Positions 62,961 to 64,000 of a stretch of 64,000 bases of DNA are shown piece after piece (positions within the stretch are counted from its first letter, which is position 1; every line of letters starts with the position of its first letter). Source of the stretch: Marinobacter sp. X15-166B (GTDB taxonomy: Bacteria; Pseudomonadota; Gammaproteobacteria; Pseudomonadales; Oleiphilaceae); the NCBI RefSeq assembly GCF_001752365.1, contig NZ_MEIY01000001.1:1013012-1077011 (forward strand), written 5' to 3'. Under the pieces are notes generated by a model. That model saw only the letters and a program-made list of their open reading frames with translations. It was not told the DNA's origin and did not search any database. Both the position numbers and the translations under genes were made by a program.

Positions 62961-63338
62961 ATGAATCTTCTTCGAAATTGCAGGCACGCCGCGATTGCGC
63001 TCGGTTGCCTCATTCTGTTAGCGGGGTGTGCGAGCAAAGCTCCGCGACCCGATGCTTTGGTTATCTCCGCCTCGGCGGCGATCGAACAGGCCGAAGCAGC
63101 CGGCGCCCGTCAGTACGAACCTGTGCTGCTGAATCAGGCCACCAATAAGGCCGCCGACGCCCGGGAACTGATCGACCGGGAACAGTACCAACAAGCCACA
63201 CGCCTGCTGGAGCAGGCCACGGTGGACGCCCAGCTCGCGGCAGCCAGTTCGGAAACGCAAAAATCCCGGCAAGCCGCTGAAGAAATCAGCCGCAATATTG
63301 AAGCCTTGCGTATGGAACTCAATGAGAACGCCCAGTGA
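62961..63338 (+). CDS. DUF4398-like lipoprotein
   Basis: The 125-residue product is a lipoprotein: signal peptide with lipobox LAGC near residue 22, and a helical mature domain rich in Ala, Glu and Gln, with ASAAIEQAEAAGARQYEPVL and LLEQATVDAQLAAASSE. DUF4398 domains commonly accompany OmpA-type proteins. The next gene, 23 nt downstream, is exactly such a protein. AAGGAG precedes the ATG. Confidence 0.88.
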   Translation: MNLLRNCRHAAIALGCLILLAGCASKAPRPDALVISASAAIEQAEAAGARQYEPVLLNQATNKAADARELIDREQYQQATRLLEQATVDAQLAAASSETQKSRQAAEEISRNIEALRMELNENAQ

Positions 63339-63361
63339 GCCCTGCAACAGGAGATGACACC

Positions 63362-64000
63362 ATGATCAAGCAGAGTCTGTCTGCAAGCCTGTTGGCGGTG
63401 GCGTTTCTGGCCATCGCAGGCTGCGCCAGTGCCCCCCAGGACAACGCCATGGTCGCCGAGGCCCGCCGTGCCGTCGCCGCCATTGAAAACGACCCCAACG
63501 TTGCCCGCAGCGCCGCCACCGATCTGCGCAGCGCCAACAAATATCTGGAAAACGCCGAGTCACTGCTGGCCGAAGACGCCGAAACCGTCAAGGTGGAACA
63601 CGCGGCTTATCTGGCCAGGCAACATGCGATGATCGCCGCCCGAAAAGGCGAACGCGAGGCGCTGAGCAAACGCATCAACCAGGCGGAAGAGACCCGCCGC
63701 CAAATTATGCTGCAAAACAGTAATCGGGAAGCCGAGGCATTGCGCCGGCAAATGGCCGCCCTGCAAGCCGAAAAAACCGAGCGGGGCATGGTGCTGACCC
63801 TCGGTGACGTATTGTTCGACGTCAACAAAGCCGACCTCAAAGCCGCGTCTGCGCGCACCATCGACCGGCTGGCCGAATTCATGGCCGAGTACCCGGAGCG
63901 GCGGGTGCGCATCGAAGGTTACACCGACAGTACCGGTGACGCCGGGTACAACCAGCAACTGTCCGAGCGCCGCGCCCTGGCGGTGCGCGACGCCCTGCAG
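63362..64000 (+). CDS. OmpA-family lipoprotein (partial, cut by window end)
   Basis: The product begins MIKQSLSASLLAVAFLAIAGC, a lipoprotein signal with lipobox IAGC, followed by a helical region of about 110 residues and the OmpA domain (VLFDVNKADLKAASARTIDRL, then EGYTDSTGDAGYNQQLSERR) that binds peptidoglycan. The gene continues past the right edge. With the upstream DUF4398 lipoprotein it forms a two-gene envelope unit. AGGAG precedes the ATG. Confidence 0.92.
   Translation, partial: MIKQSLSASLLAVAFLAIAGCASAPQDNAMVAEARRAVAAIENDPNVARSAATDLRSANKYLENAESLLAEDAETVKVEHAAYLARQHAMIAARKGEREALSKRINQAEETRRQIMLQNSNREAEALRRQMAALQAEKTERGMVLTLGDVLFDVNKADLKAASARTIDRLAEFMAEYPERRVRIEGYTDSTGDAGYNQQLSERRALAVRDALQ

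Overview
The window looks like chromosome from a moderately GC-rich gammaproteobacterium related to Pseudomonas (Pseudomonadales in the broad sense, perhaps a marine lineage). The main evidence is gene order. ftsYEX-rpoH with rsmD and mutM nearby, the overlapping gshB-tonB-yqgE-ruvX-pyrR-pyrB-pyrC' block, and the divergent pilGHIJK-chpABC cluster all recall the corresponding Pseudomonas arrangement. No rRNA, tRNA, CRISPR array or complete mobile element was seen. Species-level identity cannot be read from the sequence. Layout. (1) 1-3.7 kb is a mixed edge region: the last two visible genes of a type VI secretion cluster (tssB, partial tssC), an acyl-CoA-binding protein, a stand-alone integrase N-terminal domain protein, a short-chain dehydrogenase, a candidate small RNA and a coiled-coil protein. 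(2) 3.6-10.7 kb holds an OmpR/EnvZ-type two-component system, rpoH, the ftsX-ftsE-ftsY cluster and rsmD. (3) 10.8-17.7 kb holds housekeeping and stress genes: a fatty-acid desaturase, mutM, a HAD nucleotidase, Hsp15, Hsp33, PEP carboxykinase and an HU-like protein. (4) 17.8-23.5 kb, minus strand, is one compact operon-like run from gshB to pyrC'. The last gene is a dihydroorotase homologue whose metal-binding histidines are lost. (5) 23.8-37.2 kb, plus strand, is the complete Pil-Chp chemosensory system for twitching motility: two response regulators, two CheW-like adaptors, a PilJ receptor, methyltransferase, methylesterase and a 2469-residue ChpA hybrid kinase. (6) 37.2-39.3 kb is zur-znuC-znuB with a probable Zur-controlled promoter. 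(7) 39.4-46.3 kb is rich in c-di-GMP and sensory genes (a CHASE-PAS protein without output domain, a GGDEF protein, a CHASE-GGDEF-EAL protein) interleaved with folE-folX and a CoA-binding protein. (8) 46.35-49.9 kb is a metal-responsive operon: a MerR-type promoter with a perfect dyad, a MerR regulator, a Cu(I) P-type ATPase and an exported DUF411 protein. (9) 50-64 kb is a mix of RNase II, an acyltransferase, MFS and MATE exporters, Tpx, a thioesterase, a Nudix-metallo-beta-lactamase fusion, a Pmp3-like peptide, an exported AstE/AspA-type hydrolase, a MalY/PatB-type lyase, an AEC transporter and two envelope lipoproteins, the last cut by the window end. Most of the window is conserved core genome. 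No clearly new multi-gene system was found. The best candidates for something new are the stand-alone integrase-domain gene with its own promoter, the minus-strand candidate small RNA near 3.2 kb, the Nudix-MBL fusion beside a thioesterase, and the unusual cysteine layout of the copper-operon MerR regulator.
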